A DNA stretch of 64,000 nucleotides from Desmodesmus armatus. Its lineage: Eukaryota; Chlorophyta; Chlorophyceae; Sphaeropleales; Scenedesmaceae. How positions within the stretch are numbered: position 1 is the stretch's first letter; each line of letters starts with the position of its first letter. The DNA lies in the NCBI GenBank assembly GCA_007449985.2, contig VIIQ02000842.1:1-64000 (forward strand). Reading direction: 5' to 3'. Both the position numbers and the translations under genes were made by a program. The notes under the pieces were generated by a model. That model worked only from the letters and a program-made list of their open reading frames with translations, searched no databases and was not told the origin of the DNA. This document shows, piece after piece, positions 10,755 through 38,234 of the stretch.

Positions 10755-13700
10755 ATGGCAGATGCTGATCTTGATCAGCTGTGGATGACAGCCTTAGAAG
10801 TAGTTGCCAGCGTCGTTGCGCCTGACATCGTGACAGACACCAAATGGAGGAGTATGTTGCAAAACAAGGCAGGTGCTTTGCTGTGGTTGTTTGGGCAACA
10901 GGGCGCTCCAGGAAGCCCCTTATTCCCTTTGACATCATGTCTTGTTGATGCTGCTGGCAGCCAGGGACTGCTTCAGACAGCCATGACACTCAGTGTATCT
11001 CAGATGTAGTCACTGCTGCATGCTTCTGCAACAGACTGTCGCGTAGCAGTGTGCCAGCAAGGCTGGTATCTGGTGGAGCAGAACAATTATGAGCGTAACA
11101 TGTTTGTGTTATGTTCCCACTTGCAGGCACCACTCCAGCTAGGTGCAGCCTGTTCCAAAGCGCCAACAGCTCTTGGGCACCCCCAGGACAACGCAGCAGC
11201 ACTCACAGCCAGCTTCCAGCAACTGGCCGTCCTCATCGGCCAGGCCAAGGAGTGTGGGCTCTTTGCAGAAACGGGCACAACCCCTGCTAAGCGCACCCTA
11301 GGCAGCACGCTGCTGCAGCAGCTGCAGCAGTCCGGCCTGCCTCTGGTGCTGCCTGCAACGCTGTCTGCTGTCACACAGCGGCTGCAGCAAGTAACGGAGG
11401 GCATGACTCAGCCTGCTGCAGCAGCAGTGCAGGACAGCGTCGATAGCAGCTTCGCAGACGTTATCGGCACCGCAGATCTGTCACAGTCCGTGCTGCTTGC
11501 CACCATAGTGCTGGAGACATGCGTGGGTTTCCTCCAGGACACACCAGAAACAGTCCAGCAGGCTTTGTTCAGTCCAGCTGCTGCTGCACCGGCCATGGAA
11601 CTTGCACTAGCAGCCTTGAAGCACACAGACTGTGAACTCAAACGGCGGCAGCAGCAACAGAAGCAGCAGCAGGGTCAGGACAGCGGACCAGTTATGCAGG
11701 TGCTGTCAGCGGCAGGCGAAGCAGCCCTTGGTGTGGTGCGAGAGGTTTTGGTCGCAGGCCTATTGCCCTTTGGTGGGGACAGCAGTGCAAACCTCCCTAT
11801 CGCAACCCTCGGCATGACTCTCAATGCAGTGGTAACAGTATACCATGATTCACTGCAGTCACTCGCCTGGATGGATCACAACAGCAGCAGCAGCGGCGGC
11901 GGCGGCAGCAGCAGCGGCGGCGGCAGCAGCAGCAGCGGCGGCAGCAGCAGCAGCGACAGCCGAAAGTCTGAGACCAGCCACAGCAGCAGCACCAACACAC
12001 TCAGCCCTCAGAAGGCATGGGAGCTTCTGCTTCAGCACAAGGAGCAGCTGCCAACATTCCATCCCCTCCTGTTTGATACGCTGGGCGTGTCACAGCAGTT
12101 GCTGGCGTGGCTGGCTGTCGATGCAGCAGGTAAGCCGACAGATCACAGCAAGTGAAGGGTTGCACTGCGGTGGGGTGTTGAGATCGGCATTTGCCTAATA
12201 GCTAGGGAAGTTGCCAAGCTGGCACGCCATGCTGGGTGACAACGTCCTGGCGTGTGGGTAACAGTCAACAAGCACACATACGGTCAAAAATGTGACAGAG
12301 TGCATGTGCCGGCAGTCACAAATTGGGCTTATCTGCCACCAACAATGCCGATTGAGGCTCGCTGACTTGCGCTGAGGGTAGGACCCTGGACCCAATCACT
12401 GTACTGTACTGTACTGTTCCTGTACTGTGCTGTGCAGTGCTGTTCTGAACTGGCCGCAGTATCAAGCCAACACACTGACACATGCAGGTCAGTCATATAT
12501 TGTGCCGCGCGTTTGTGCATGCAGGTAACCACAAGCCTGTGCTCCCCATGGCCAGCCTATTTGTGTTGTGGCTTCAGCTCGGGGACGACACAGCACATCC
12601 AGTCAAAGGGTTGCCACCGCTCCAGCTGCAGCGGCAAATCGTGCTGCAGCTGCTGCTGTCTGGCATCCTCCTGCCATACTTAGCAGACCAAACCCTTGAA
12701 AGCTGTGACGGCAACCTGGTGCATTTCTGTCCAGCTCTGGGAATCTCTAGCTCTCCTATTCCTGTGTCCGGTAGGGGTGCCATCAGCCTGGGGGGCTTGA
12801 CAGAGTTCTATGACTTGTTTCAGTCGGGCGCACTGTGCGCCTGCCGTCGCATGGCTGACTGCGCCGTTGAGATTGCTGCGCACCGTCAGCAGCAACAGCA
12901 TGGCCTGTCACAGCAAGGGCAGGGGAGCAGCGTGGACAGCTGGTGCTTGCAGCCGTTCAATGCTACAGGGGAGATGAGGAGGTTTGCTGCGGACTGGCTG
13001 CACTGTGGTGCCCTGCGTGCCTTGCTAGACATCATGACCAACCTGCTGCAGATTGAACGGCCTGGCTGTGCAGCAGCGGCGGCTGGCACCACTGCCGCCG
13101 CCCGCAGCAGCAGCAACAGCGGTAATGACGCAGCTGTGGTTGAGAAGGACGTTCTTTGGGTGGTCGGTATGCACCTTCAGCTGTTGAGTGTTGCTTCAGG
13201 GGGTTTTGTGCAGGGGGGGGAGGATCATCCCTCAGCCCAAGCTCTTCCATCAGTCTGGTTGCATGAGGGAGTGGTTGGGCGGCTTGCAGCTGTTGCAGAG
13301 AGTTATGTCAGGCGTTATGCAGCAACCATCGCAGCAGCAGGAGGAGGAGGGCCGGGAGGGCAGGAATCGGCGTCGGGGAGCGAGAAGTATCAGCTCTGTA
13401 GCTGGGAGTGGGTTAGTATACTGTGTGCGGGGCCGGGGAGTGTGCTGCAGCGTGTGAATGAGCAGCAGCCTCCTGGTGGTGTAATAGAGCGCAGCTTCCT
13501 TAGCTGCCTGTGCAGCTTGCTGCGGCTGGCTGGTAGCTATGCAAGAGTGATAGACGCACCCAGCATGCAGGAGGTGTATAGCTGTGTGATGTTTAGTGCG
13601 GTTGCTATGGTGGAGCGCAGCGTCCTGACGGATGAAGAAGTTCTGCTAGAGGCTGCAGAGGCTGCTGCTGTGGCTTCTGGTCACGAAGTGCTGCTAGGTT

Positions 13701-14287
13701 TGGAGCAGTTGCCGGCTTTGGTCCTTTTCGGGCGCTGCTGTGTGCTGCTGGCTAATGCTTGGGAGGGTATGGATATCGCTGCAGGCTTATCGCCTAACCA
13801 GGTAGAGTTCGCAAAGGCGTTTTTTGGGGAGATGGATCTGCCGTCGCACTGCACTGTTATGGCGAGGTGGCTGTCGGAATATTCCTGGCACCTAGGTCAT
13901 GCAGGGTACCCCTGCCAGCCAATGCTGCAGCTGGTTGAGGCACTTAGTGAGGCTATTGAGACCTCTCCCCTTCCATGGGTTGTGTCTGCAGCGTGGCCAC
14001 CAAGGGGGGCAGGGGCAGAGATGGCAGCAGCTGCGGTTGCTAAGCTTGTAGAGCGTCTGCGCGAGGTTGGGGTAGCGGCAGCTGCTGTCCCGGTGCCTCA
14101 TTTCTGCAACAACAGCAGGTGTGGGAATGTGGCGGGGCCGTCTGAGGTGCTGGTGGTGACGGGGCACAGCTGCATATGCTCGGGCTGCCGCACTGCTCGC
14201 TACTGTGGGCGGGCGTGTCAGCGGCAGGCCTGGAAGCAGCACAAGCCAGTGTGCAAGGCACTGGCAGCAGCTGCACAAGATGCGTGA
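10755..14287 (+). CDS. MYND zinc-finger protein, three exons
   Basis: Exons 10755-10994, 11127-12129 and 12525-14287, joined in phases 0 and 1, give 1001 residues. The only recognisable domain is C-terminal: a MYND zinc finger at about residues 942-991 with Cys/His order C-x4-C, C-x-C-x2-C, C-x3-C, H-x3-C (RYCGRACQRQAWKQHKPVC). MYND fingers usually bind short proline-rich peptides in partner proteins. The preceding 900 residues are mostly helical, Ala/Leu/Gln-rich, with a Ser/Gly tract encoded at about 11878-11955; no SET domain was found, so a SMYD-type methyltransferase is unlikely. This architecture (long unassigned helical N-terminus plus C-terminal MYND) is one I associate with expanded families in volvocine algae. 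Possible TGTAA polyadenylation signals lie at 14621 and 14924. Function unknown. Confidence 0.85.
11878..11955 (+). repeat. AGC/GGC trinucleotide tract in coding sequence
   Basis: Alternating AGC and GGC codons encode a serine/glycine linker inside the MYND protein. The length (near 26 codons) is likely to vary between strains. Confidence 0.85.
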
Positions 14288-16031
14288 AGCGCTACGGGTC
14301 GTGCTCGTTTGCCCCTGGTCATACCAATGGCGTGTGTGGTGGTCTGACAGGGCTCGGTGCTACCCAGTGTCACCCGGTGGCACTGGGTAGCACTGGCGGC
14401 ATTGGCAACGGGTCTGAAGTGCCCAGATGTTTGCACAGTTTCAGCTCTCTTTGTTGTCACTCAGTTCTGTCAGTGGTTGATCCGCTGGGTGCCGAAAGTT
14501 GTGGTGGGTGCTGGAGCGGCGTTTTGCTGTACAACATGTTGGCTGTCAGCTTGTCAGCTTGACGGCAATACGGTAGTCAAAGTGTGGGCCATATGGCATG
14601 GTTGTGGCTGCAGCCTGTCGTGTAACACGCATAGTACAGTCACGGCGTGCAATGTGCAATGTGCGGGTCTGGAAGCTTTGACAGCACTGTCATTTGGCCT
14701 GCCTATCGACTGGATACGTACCTTGTGATAGTGCTCGGGGTGTCACTGATCAGAGCTCATGAGCTCTTTGAGCTCTCTCATGCGCTGTCCATATGGACAA
14801 ACAATGCTTTGCGGTGTTGGAAACACGCGTGCAAGCCTTGCACAGACCAACCAGTGAAAGTCTGCAGCCATTATGAGCATGTCCATGCAGTGTGTAGACC
14901 TGTGCATGAGGGCAATGCACCTTTGTAATGCTATATTGCCACACAACCTTAAGGTGCAGAAGCGCAGAGAAAGATTCTAGGAAGAACCGCAAGCAATTTA
15001 ACAAAACATGGCACTACACCTTGGCCAATGGGCTCACCAAACTACCCTCCCGGGAGGGCCCAGAGTCAGTCAGACCTGAACAAGGCAAACTCCACCAACA
15101 TAGGTTCAGCTAGGCAGGGCAGACTATGGCTTGAAAACCAACAGGGGGCCAGCCAGGTGAACGCCACTTTGTGTTCACAAGAACCATCTTCCAGACATCA
15201 TATGTACTGCATGTAAGGTACCAGCATGCCATGGCATGACATGGCATGGCATGACGCAAATCAACCATGCCGATACTGCCTTGATAGGCCCTGCCCATAC
15301 TTCCACCTTGTCAAACGCCAAGCCAACTGTCTGTGCTGACAGGCGGATGCCATCTGGGGGCCCAAGCTTGTGCACACAAGTTCAGGTGCATAAATTCCCT
15401 GCGCAAGACGTCAACGACTGTGCCCTTCCAAAAAAGGCGGAGACAACCGCAGGGGACAGCAAGTGACTGCATCCACATGTCCATAGCGCACCCCAAGTAT
15501 TTGCGGGTTTGAGACTCAGATCTGGTCACAGTGCTTCAACAGGCGCCGAGAAGGGCTGTTGCAACTACCATGCCAAGTTGGCAAACTGCCCTTCTGACAA
15601 CGTGTGCGCATGTCACTAGGAGCACAGGCGACCAGCCTCTAATCATCCTTTGTGCAGGTCATAGAAACTACTTGCAATTGCAAATGACAATCCCAAAACC
15701 GCAACAGCTGCACTGCTCATGCCCTTCTGCTATCCAACATGCCACAGTGTGCGGTGGTGCCATTGCTGTAGTGCTTTCACTGCGTACACTGCCTGGCGCC
15801 CCGGGTGTAGTGACTACACTGTGCAGTGACTCTGCACTACACTGCCGCTATGGCTGCTGCTGCACCGCAGCATTGACGGGCAGTGACGGCACCAGCAACA
15901 CTGCAGTAATCTAGCGCAGACATCCGCCTCCCAAACAGTCAGTCCATCCGATGGAGTCCTTCATGTCTGCCCAATGTATTTCTCCAAACCACCATGACCG
16001 CACGCTGCAGGCAAAATTGCCACAGCGCCCT
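14288..16031. other. Intergenic region between convergent genes
   Basis: No convincing gene. The first ~640 bases probably hold the MYND-gene 3' UTR, with TGTAA at 14621 and 14924. A perfect 11-bp inverted repeat (GCTACCCAGTG, 11-base loop) sits at 14359-14391, and a perfect 14-bp palindrome GAGCTCATGAGCTC near 14754. A short GGCATGACAT-type tandem lies near 15225-15255. Part of 15430-15540 weakly resembles 20130-20220, suggesting an old dispersed repeat. Confidence 0.6.
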
Positions 16032-18710
16032 TCAGCCAGACCTGCGGCTTGCTGACCTGGTGATGCGTTTTGTTGGCCTTTCTGCTGACGCACTGTTGTC
16101 TACCTGCGCCTCCTCCACAGCTGCTGCGGCCCTTGCTGCACGTGTACGCTTCTGGGGCCTGGCTGATAAGGTTGCTGCCGTAGCTGCCCTAGCGGTGCCT
16201 GTTGCCGCTGCAGCCGCTGCCATTGCTGCTGCTCCCTGGGTCAGGGGTGCCACAGCAGCAATGGCAGCAGCCGCAGCAGCACTGGCTGCGACCACTGCAG
16301 CTGCTTCACCTGCCCCACCTGAAACCTGCCTTGCAGCTTGCACTGCAGCACTGACTGCAGAGGCGGTGATGTCTGCTGCAGCTGCTTGCAGCTGCCGGTG
16401 GGTTCCTGCAATGCCAATCAAGAGCTGCTGCAGTCCCGGGCCCCGTGCCTCCAGCTCCCTTATCCTGCCTTCAGCAGCCTGCAGCTGCCGCAGCACCTCA
16501 GTTGCCACTGGCTGCCGTCCCAACACTGCTGCTGCTGTCATTCTGAAATGCCACTCTTGTGATTGCAGAGCCTTCAGCACTGTGACGGCCAGCGCTGCGT
16601 GACCTTCTGATGCAGCCGCCCTAGCAGCACTTGCCATGGCCGCTGCTGACAACTGCGGAGCAGCCAGCAGTGCCTGCACACAGTCTGTGTGGCCGAGAGC
16701 TGCTGCATAAAACACTGGTGTCACGCCCTGTGTGTTAGCAGCATCTACATTCACATTCGCCTGCGCACCTAGCAGCAGGTGCACTGCTGCAGTATGGTCG
16801 TACTCTGCTGCTCTGTGTAGGGCTGTCATGCCAGCTGTGTCTGCAGTATCCACTGCTGCGCCAGCACCCAGCAGCAGCTGCATCACTGCAACCTGACCCT
16901 TGCTGGCGGCCCAGTGCAGGGGTCTCTCCCCGTCTGCATCAGGAGTGTTCACTGCTGCACCTGCAGCAAGCAGCTGCTGCACCATTGCAGTGTGGCCCTC
17001 ATACATCGCCCAGCGCAGGGGTGTTTCGCCGTCTGCGTCAGCAGCGTCCACTGCTGCACCTGCAGCAAGCAGCTGCTGCACCATTGCAGTGTGGCCCACC
17101 TGAACAGCCCAGCGCAGGGGTGTTTCGCCGTCTGCATCAGCAGCGTCCACTGCTGCACCTGCAGCAAGCAGCTGCTGCACCATTGCAGTGTGGCCCTCAT
17201 ACATCGCCCAGCGCAGGGGTGTTTCGCCGTCTGCGTCAGCAGCGTCCACTGCTGCACCTGCAGCAAGCAGCTACTGCACCATTGCAGTGTGGCCCGCCTG
17301 AACAGCCCAGCGCAGGGGTGTTTCGCCGTCTGCATCAGCAGCGTCCACTGCTGCACCTGCAGCAAGCAGCTGCTGCACAACTGCAGTGTGGCCCGCCTGA
17401 ACCGCCCAGCGCAGGGGTGTTTCGCCGACTGCATCAGCAGCATCCACTGCTGCACCTGCAGCAAGCAGCTGCTGCACCACTGCAGTGTGCCCCTCCTCAA
17501 TCGCCCAACGCAGGGCTGTCCAGCCGTCCTGATCAGCAGCATCCACTGCTGCGTTTGCATCCAGCAGCAGTTGCACCACTGCAGTGTCCCCATCATATGC
17601 AGCGCTGCGCAGGGCTGTCCAGCCGTCCTTATCAACAGGATCCACTGCTGCGTGTGCTGCCAGCAGTAGCTGCACCACTTCAGTCTGCCCATGATATGCG
17701 GCGCTACGCAAGGCTGTGCTGCCATCTGCATCCACTGCATCCACTGCTGCGTGTGCTGCCAGTAGCAGTTGCACCACTGCAGTGTGGTTGCCAAGCACTG
17801 CCACGTGCAGGGCTGTCAAGCCATCTGCGTCAGCAGCATCCACTGCTGCTTGCGCCCCCAGCAGCATTTGGACCATCTCAGTGCTGCCCTTCTGTGCTGC
17901 CTCATGCAGGGCTGTACCGCCGTCTGCATCAGCAGCGTCCACTGCTGCTTGTGCACCCAGCAGCACCTGCACTACTGTGATGTGGCCCTCCTGTACAGCG
18001 CAGTGCAGGGGTGTGCGACCGTCTGCAGCAGCAGCATCCACTGCTGCCTGTGCTCCCAGCAGTTGCTGCACTACTGAAGGGTGACCATTGCAGGCTGCCC
18101 AGTACAGGGCTGTGCAACCGTCGTCATCAGTGGCAGCTATTGAAGCCTGAGCACCCAGAAGTAGCTGCACAATCTTGCTGTGGCCCTGCTCTACAGCGTG
18201 GTGCAGGGCAGTGCAGCCATGTGCATCAGCAGCATCCACTGTTGCCTGTGCTGCCAGCAGCAGCTGTATGGTGGTAGTGTGGCCCTTGCAGGCAGCCCAG
18301 TGCAGGGCAGTCCAGCCATCTGCATCAGCGGCATCAACTGCTGCATGTGCCCCCAGCAGCAGCTGCACAGCTGCAGTGTGGCCCTTGCGAGCGGCCCAGT
18401 GCAGGGCAGTCAGCCCTTCTGCATCAGGAGCATTCACTGCTGCATGTGCGTCCAGCAGGGGCTGCACTAGCGCTGCATGGCCATGTCTGGCAGCTTTGTG
18501 AAGAGCTGTGCGCCCCTTACTGTCTACAGCGTCTACTGCTGCTTGTGCACCAAGCAACAGCTGCACCACTGCCGCATGCCCGTTCTGTGATGCCTTGTGG
18601 AGGGCTGTGCAACCTTGCTTGTCTGCAGCATCCACTGCTGCGCCTGCCAACAGTAGCTGTTCTGCTGCAGTTGTGTCACCCCGTGCTGCTGCGCGATGAA
18701 GGTCTGCCAT
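16032..18710 (-). CDS. Ankyrin-repeat protein with one in-frame TAG
   Basis: A single open frame from ATG 18710 to TGA 16032, interrupted only by TAG at 17273-17271. It encodes about 21 ankyrin repeats of the usual 33 residues (TALHWAARKGHTAAVQLLL type), then a coiled or Ala-rich region and a basic tail (RPQKRTRAA, RPTKRITRS) resembling nuclear localisation signals. Ankyrin arrays are protein-binding scaffolds; the partner is unknown. The TAG replaces CAG (Gln) in a block of nearly identical 99-bp units, so translation would stop after 479 residues; ignoring it gives 892. The frame downstream is intact. An in-frame ATG at 18782 is an alternative start; 18710 was preferred because MADLHRAA begins the first repeat. 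No intron is needed. Confidence 0.8.
16985..17465 (-). repeat. Nearly identical 99-bp ankyrin-unit tandem block
   Basis: Five consecutive units (reading ETPLRWA[VM], GHTAMVQQLLAAGAAVDAADADG pieces) differ by only a few bases, alternating between variants with MYEGH and VQAGH/VQVGH, while the flanking repeats are much more diverged. This indicates recent tandem amplification or gene conversion, in steps of one or two units. Confidence 0.85.
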
Positions 18711-20554
18711 AACGGTTGATTTGGCCAGTGTGAGAACGTTTTCGCTTTGATGAAAGTGGAACCTGCAGCGTAGATCGACCATGAGGACTTCTGCGTTCAA
18801 ACACGGGGTTTGGCGCCACACAACCGTAGATCAACAACGTGCCCGACAACGAGTCAGCTACAGGCGATGCTTCTCTGCGTACCTGCCATCCGACGTGATT
18901 AGTTATGCATGCTACTGGCCTACTGCTGTCTTCGCCTGCCTGGTGCAGCTGTGGGGGACACATGGCGCTGCCGGCAGCCCAGCACAGCACTGTTCTGGCA
19001 GCAAGCAGCGAGCCTCATGAAGTGCCCCGGGGCTGATGTTGCCCCTGAGCTGCTTGCCAGCAGCCAATTGGACCAGTGGGATGACCCACCGCGCAGCAGC
19101 CAGCTGGTGCGCCTCACCAGGGTGGCTTGAGTGTATGATACAGTCAGAGGGTGGCAGACCGAGCTCGGGTGTTGTTCAAAGTCAGAGGTGGCTGGGGATG
19201 AGCTGATGGCAGTCACAATGACACACAACAAAATGTTGGTCCCAACTTGTCCATGCAGGGTGGATGCTCCTCGTTCAGGCAGCCTATGTAGCACTGATGT
19301 AAGGCCTCGAGGGGCCCTCAACAGTATGCTTGCAGCAGCTTCGGCTGCCGCCACCGTGGCCCTCACTGCTGAGCCTGTCCGAAGAACATTTTTTCATGCC
19401 TGCAATGCACATGCAGATGCACCGGCAGACTGCCAATAGTGGGTTACAACGGCCCAAGCCTTGCCTGTTGTCCTGTCATGTCTGTCGACTCACTGTCAGC
19501 AAGCTGTGCCAGCTTGGGAGTTGGCAGGGTAGTGCATGTGAGGCCAAAGATTGTTCCATGATTTGGTGTTGCAACACATATACACACACAGAGTGCCAGC
19601 TGAGGCTACAAGCTTAAAGGTCACTGGGTACGGCTGTCCTCCAGAGCTGTTGCAACAGCTCCAGTCAACTTGCCTTTGTCTGCAAGGTGGCCAGCGCAAT
19701 TAGTACACACCATCTTGTCCAGGTGCACTGGCAGCACAAGTCTGGGCAGGCATACGAGTGGATGTGGGCCAGCACCAGGACTTGTCATGTGCGAATGATG
19801 TCCGTTGAAAAAACACACACCCACAAGCCCGCACAGGGCACAACATGTCCTCAGCAGCCAAGTAGGGAAGACCAGGCCATAACAACCATTCTTCCTCTTC
19901 TGCAGGAACCGGCATGCCATACAAATGGTTGCATGACTGAAAACTGCTGCTCCAAGACGATAGCCCGTAAAGGTCAGAGTCAGACATGCCCTGCACACAG
20001 TGCTGCCTACAAGCCAACAAGCTGACACAATGTGCGGACAGCAGGGGTGACCCCTGTCTGCACACAAATGTACGAACACAATGCACTACTAGTAGGCTCG
20101 GCACAGGCAACACTGCCCGTTCGCCATCTGCTGATAACCTGCCTAGCGGGATCAGTGACCGCATCCAGATATGAACAGTGCACCCCAAGTTGGGGTTTGT
20201 GTTGATCAGAGCAACAGCGAAGTAGTATCACGCTGCATCCCTGGCCATCTGCCCTACTCAGGCATACACACCAAAATCAGGAGCCACCAACCCTTTGCAC
20301 CCCATATACCCTACAGCATCCTGCAAGCATGACATCCAGCAACCATCAGTAACTGCTCATGCACTACTGATGCCGCAGTAAAACCATCACTACCCCAGCA
20401 ATCAGACCCAGCCCAGCACTGTACAGAACACACAAGGGGCGATTTTCAGCCCGTCAACAAACAAAAAAGGTCACCTGCTGCAGTGACCTGAACACCTGCT
20501 GCTGTACATGTGGGGCCTGGCAGCACCCACACATGCCCCAACAGCTGCTCAGCA
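18711..20554. other. Intergenic region; no gene assigned
   Basis: Contains the ankyrin-gene 5' flank and the 3' flank of the chromatin remodeler. Open frames of 100-160 codons occur on both strands (for example 20079-19621 on the minus strand, which is Cys-rich) but none shows splice-consistent or recognisable protein sequence. A clear TGTAA signal for the remodeler was not found just below 20555. Confidence 0.5.
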
Positions 20555-35967
<15,413 letters not shown>

Positions 35968-38234
35968 CAGCGCAGCACTGCTACATGAGCTGCATCAGTA
36001 TCTCCGCTGCTGCAGCATCTGAGGTCCCCATCCCAACCCTGATGCACAAAAGCAGCAGTGACTGCACCAAAGGTCGTTTGATAGCGCTGCTAGTTTGCTT
36101 GACAGCTAATGGTCCTTCAGCAGTAGGGGATTCCCAGTCCTAGGGTGGGTCCTGGCTGTGCTGCTGCTTTTGGTTTGAGGGTGCCAAGGGTGCTAGCAGA
36201 ATGCCATCCGGTCCGTGAGAGTTGAAGACAAATTGATCCACGATAAACCAGTTGCGAAGAGGGGTCAATTGTTTTTGCAGTTACACTATCGGGTCAATGT
36301 GCGAGGCAGCCCATACACAACGCTTAACCTTCGCCTAGACATAATCTCAAGCTTTTCCCAGTTGTGGGCACGCGGCAATCACCACGGGGGCCACGTGGGT
36401 GGGTTGCTGTTCAAGTTGCAGCTGTCAGTGCTGCTGCACTCATAGAGGAAAGTATCTGCTGACGCAAGCCCAATTGTGCCTTCGCAGCATGATGTAGACA
36501 TGTCGATACACGGGGCTCCCGTTCCGTCCGCAGACCCGTCGAAGGAAGGGGGTGAGGCAGGTTCGTTGCCAGTGTTTGCTGCTGTTGTCAAACTGTGTTT
36601 ATGTTTGTTTATTATCACAGTGTAATTTGTTGTTGCAGTGTAGTTTGTTTATTGCAGTGTAGTTTTGCACAGAACAGTTCAAGCTAGGGGGGCTTGCCGC
36701 CCCCCTTGCCCCCCGCTGTCTTTTCCAGTGCTGCTGCACTGCAATGAATGCAGCCATTCGCCTTGTGTGAGGCAAGAGATACTGCTGGCAGCAGCAGCAC
36801 CACAGTACTGGTGGCGGGGGTCCAGGGGGGCAGTCAGCCCCCCTGCCTTGCAGGTTCAGGTGTTGGTGCAACCAACACTTGTGTCCAGGGCGGGGTTCCA
36901 GGGGGGCAGTCAGCCCCCCTGCCTTGTATGCAACAGATGCAGCAGTAGCAGCAGCAGAACAGTAGCAGTATTGGTGGCGGGGGTCCAGGGGGGCCGTCAG
37001 CCCCCCTGCCTTGCATGTTCAGGTGTTGGTGCAACCAGGGATTATACTTGTGTCCAGGGCGGGGGTCCAGGGGGGCAGTCAGCCCCCCTGCCTTGTATGC
37101 AACAGGAACAGCAGCAGCAGCAGCCAGTAGCAGTATTGGTGGCGGGGGTCCAGGGGGGCAGTCAGCCCCCCTGCCTTGCAGGTTCATGTCCTACAGCAAC
37201 CAAGGCTGTATTTGCGTTGGTTGTTGGCAATGGCTCCCTTAGCTGTCATCTTTTCGTCGCACTTAGACATCCATGAGTTACGGCCATTGCATACTACCGG
37301 CCTGCCCATACTGCTGCTCGCAATTGCTTCCTAGCCTGGCATACAATCACTGTTTGGACGTATCGTATCAAGCGACTGCTCCAAACACAAAGGCTGTCGG
37401 TCACACCATTTCGAACGCGTTTTCGAACTCGAAACTCGCAACGGTATTACACAAAATTTTGACCGAAAAGTCATTCTTTTTCTCATTCTTTTTCCGGGCC
37501 ACAGGCTCTCCGAAGGATTCTCCTTCTCCGAGGATATGTCTTCTCCGTTTGTGGCAGCCGATTGACCTGCTTTGTAGGCACCAAACTTGTGCCAGCCTGG
37601 CACTTTCAGATCGCTGCATGACAAACTCAGCTGTGATGCAGCTTCAGGCAACATGGAGCCGCAGAGTGCATGAAGTCGCTGAACTGTAGTAGCATCTGCA
37701 CAGATTCTATGTTCACTGCTCTTTATGGCCTGGAAGTCTGTGAACGGTTGCTGGCAGCGTTTGGACTGCCACTGCCACTGGCTCAACCACTGCCGGGATG
37801 TGCGTACAGCCTGGACTCCAAGTTGATGAGGCGAGAAAAACAACCTGTGTTTCACCAAGTCGTCGAATGTTCGCTTTCAATGGAACGCTGGAAGGCCAAG
37901 AGGAGCCTAACATGCCAGCCTGTGCACTTGTGTAGAAGTCCATTGGTGCACAGAACCAGACAGCCGGCAGGCCAAAGCTGTAAACAAACATCACCAACAA
38001 GAACGCATTGTGACTCTGCCGGCTACCGGGCGCTGGGTGACACAGTCCATCAACGTCACTTTGACGATCCTGCGGTCAAATGCGTCCGATAGGTGGACAG
38101 CGAACAGAGCTGTCAAGCACTGTTTTTTTCCACACGCTTTAATTGAAGTTTCAGTTATCTGGGCATCCTATATGGCCCCACCGCATTGATCTCTGCTACA
38201 GCTGCAGCTGATCGCTACAGCCCACAGGAGGAAC
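35968..38234. other. Intergenic region between divergent genes
   Basis: Separates the remodeler ATG (35967, minus) from the DPH6-like ATG (38235, plus), so it should hold both promoters. 36200-36650 and 37380-37500 are noticeably AT-richer than the coding parts. 36824-37185 is a palindrome-rich repeat array. Open frames such as 36618-36379 (minus) and 37670-38092 (plus) lack recognisable motifs. Confidence 0.55.
36824..37185. repeat. Array of GC-rich palindromes with ~165-bp higher-order period
   Basis: The core GGGGGGCAGTCAGCCCCCC, a near-perfect palindrome preceded by GGGTCCA or GGTTCCA and followed by TGCCTTG, occurs five times (near 36830, 36900, 36990, 37073, 37155). The flanks alternate between two types (one with TTCAGGTGTTGGTGCAACCA, one with CAG repeats), so the true period is two palindromes, about 160-167 bp. 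A degenerate relative with GGGGGGCTTGCCGCCCCCC lies near 36688. Confidence 0.9.

Noticed and set aside
16985..17980. 331-codon plus-strand frame opposite the ankyrin array
   Set aside because: Periodic low-complexity shadow of 99-bp repeats; the minus strand encodes genuine ankyrin repeats.
16032..18710. Two separate ankyrin genes split at 17271
   Set aside because: Both halves are in one frame and one repeat array, with no promoter-like gap; a single interrupted gene is simpler.
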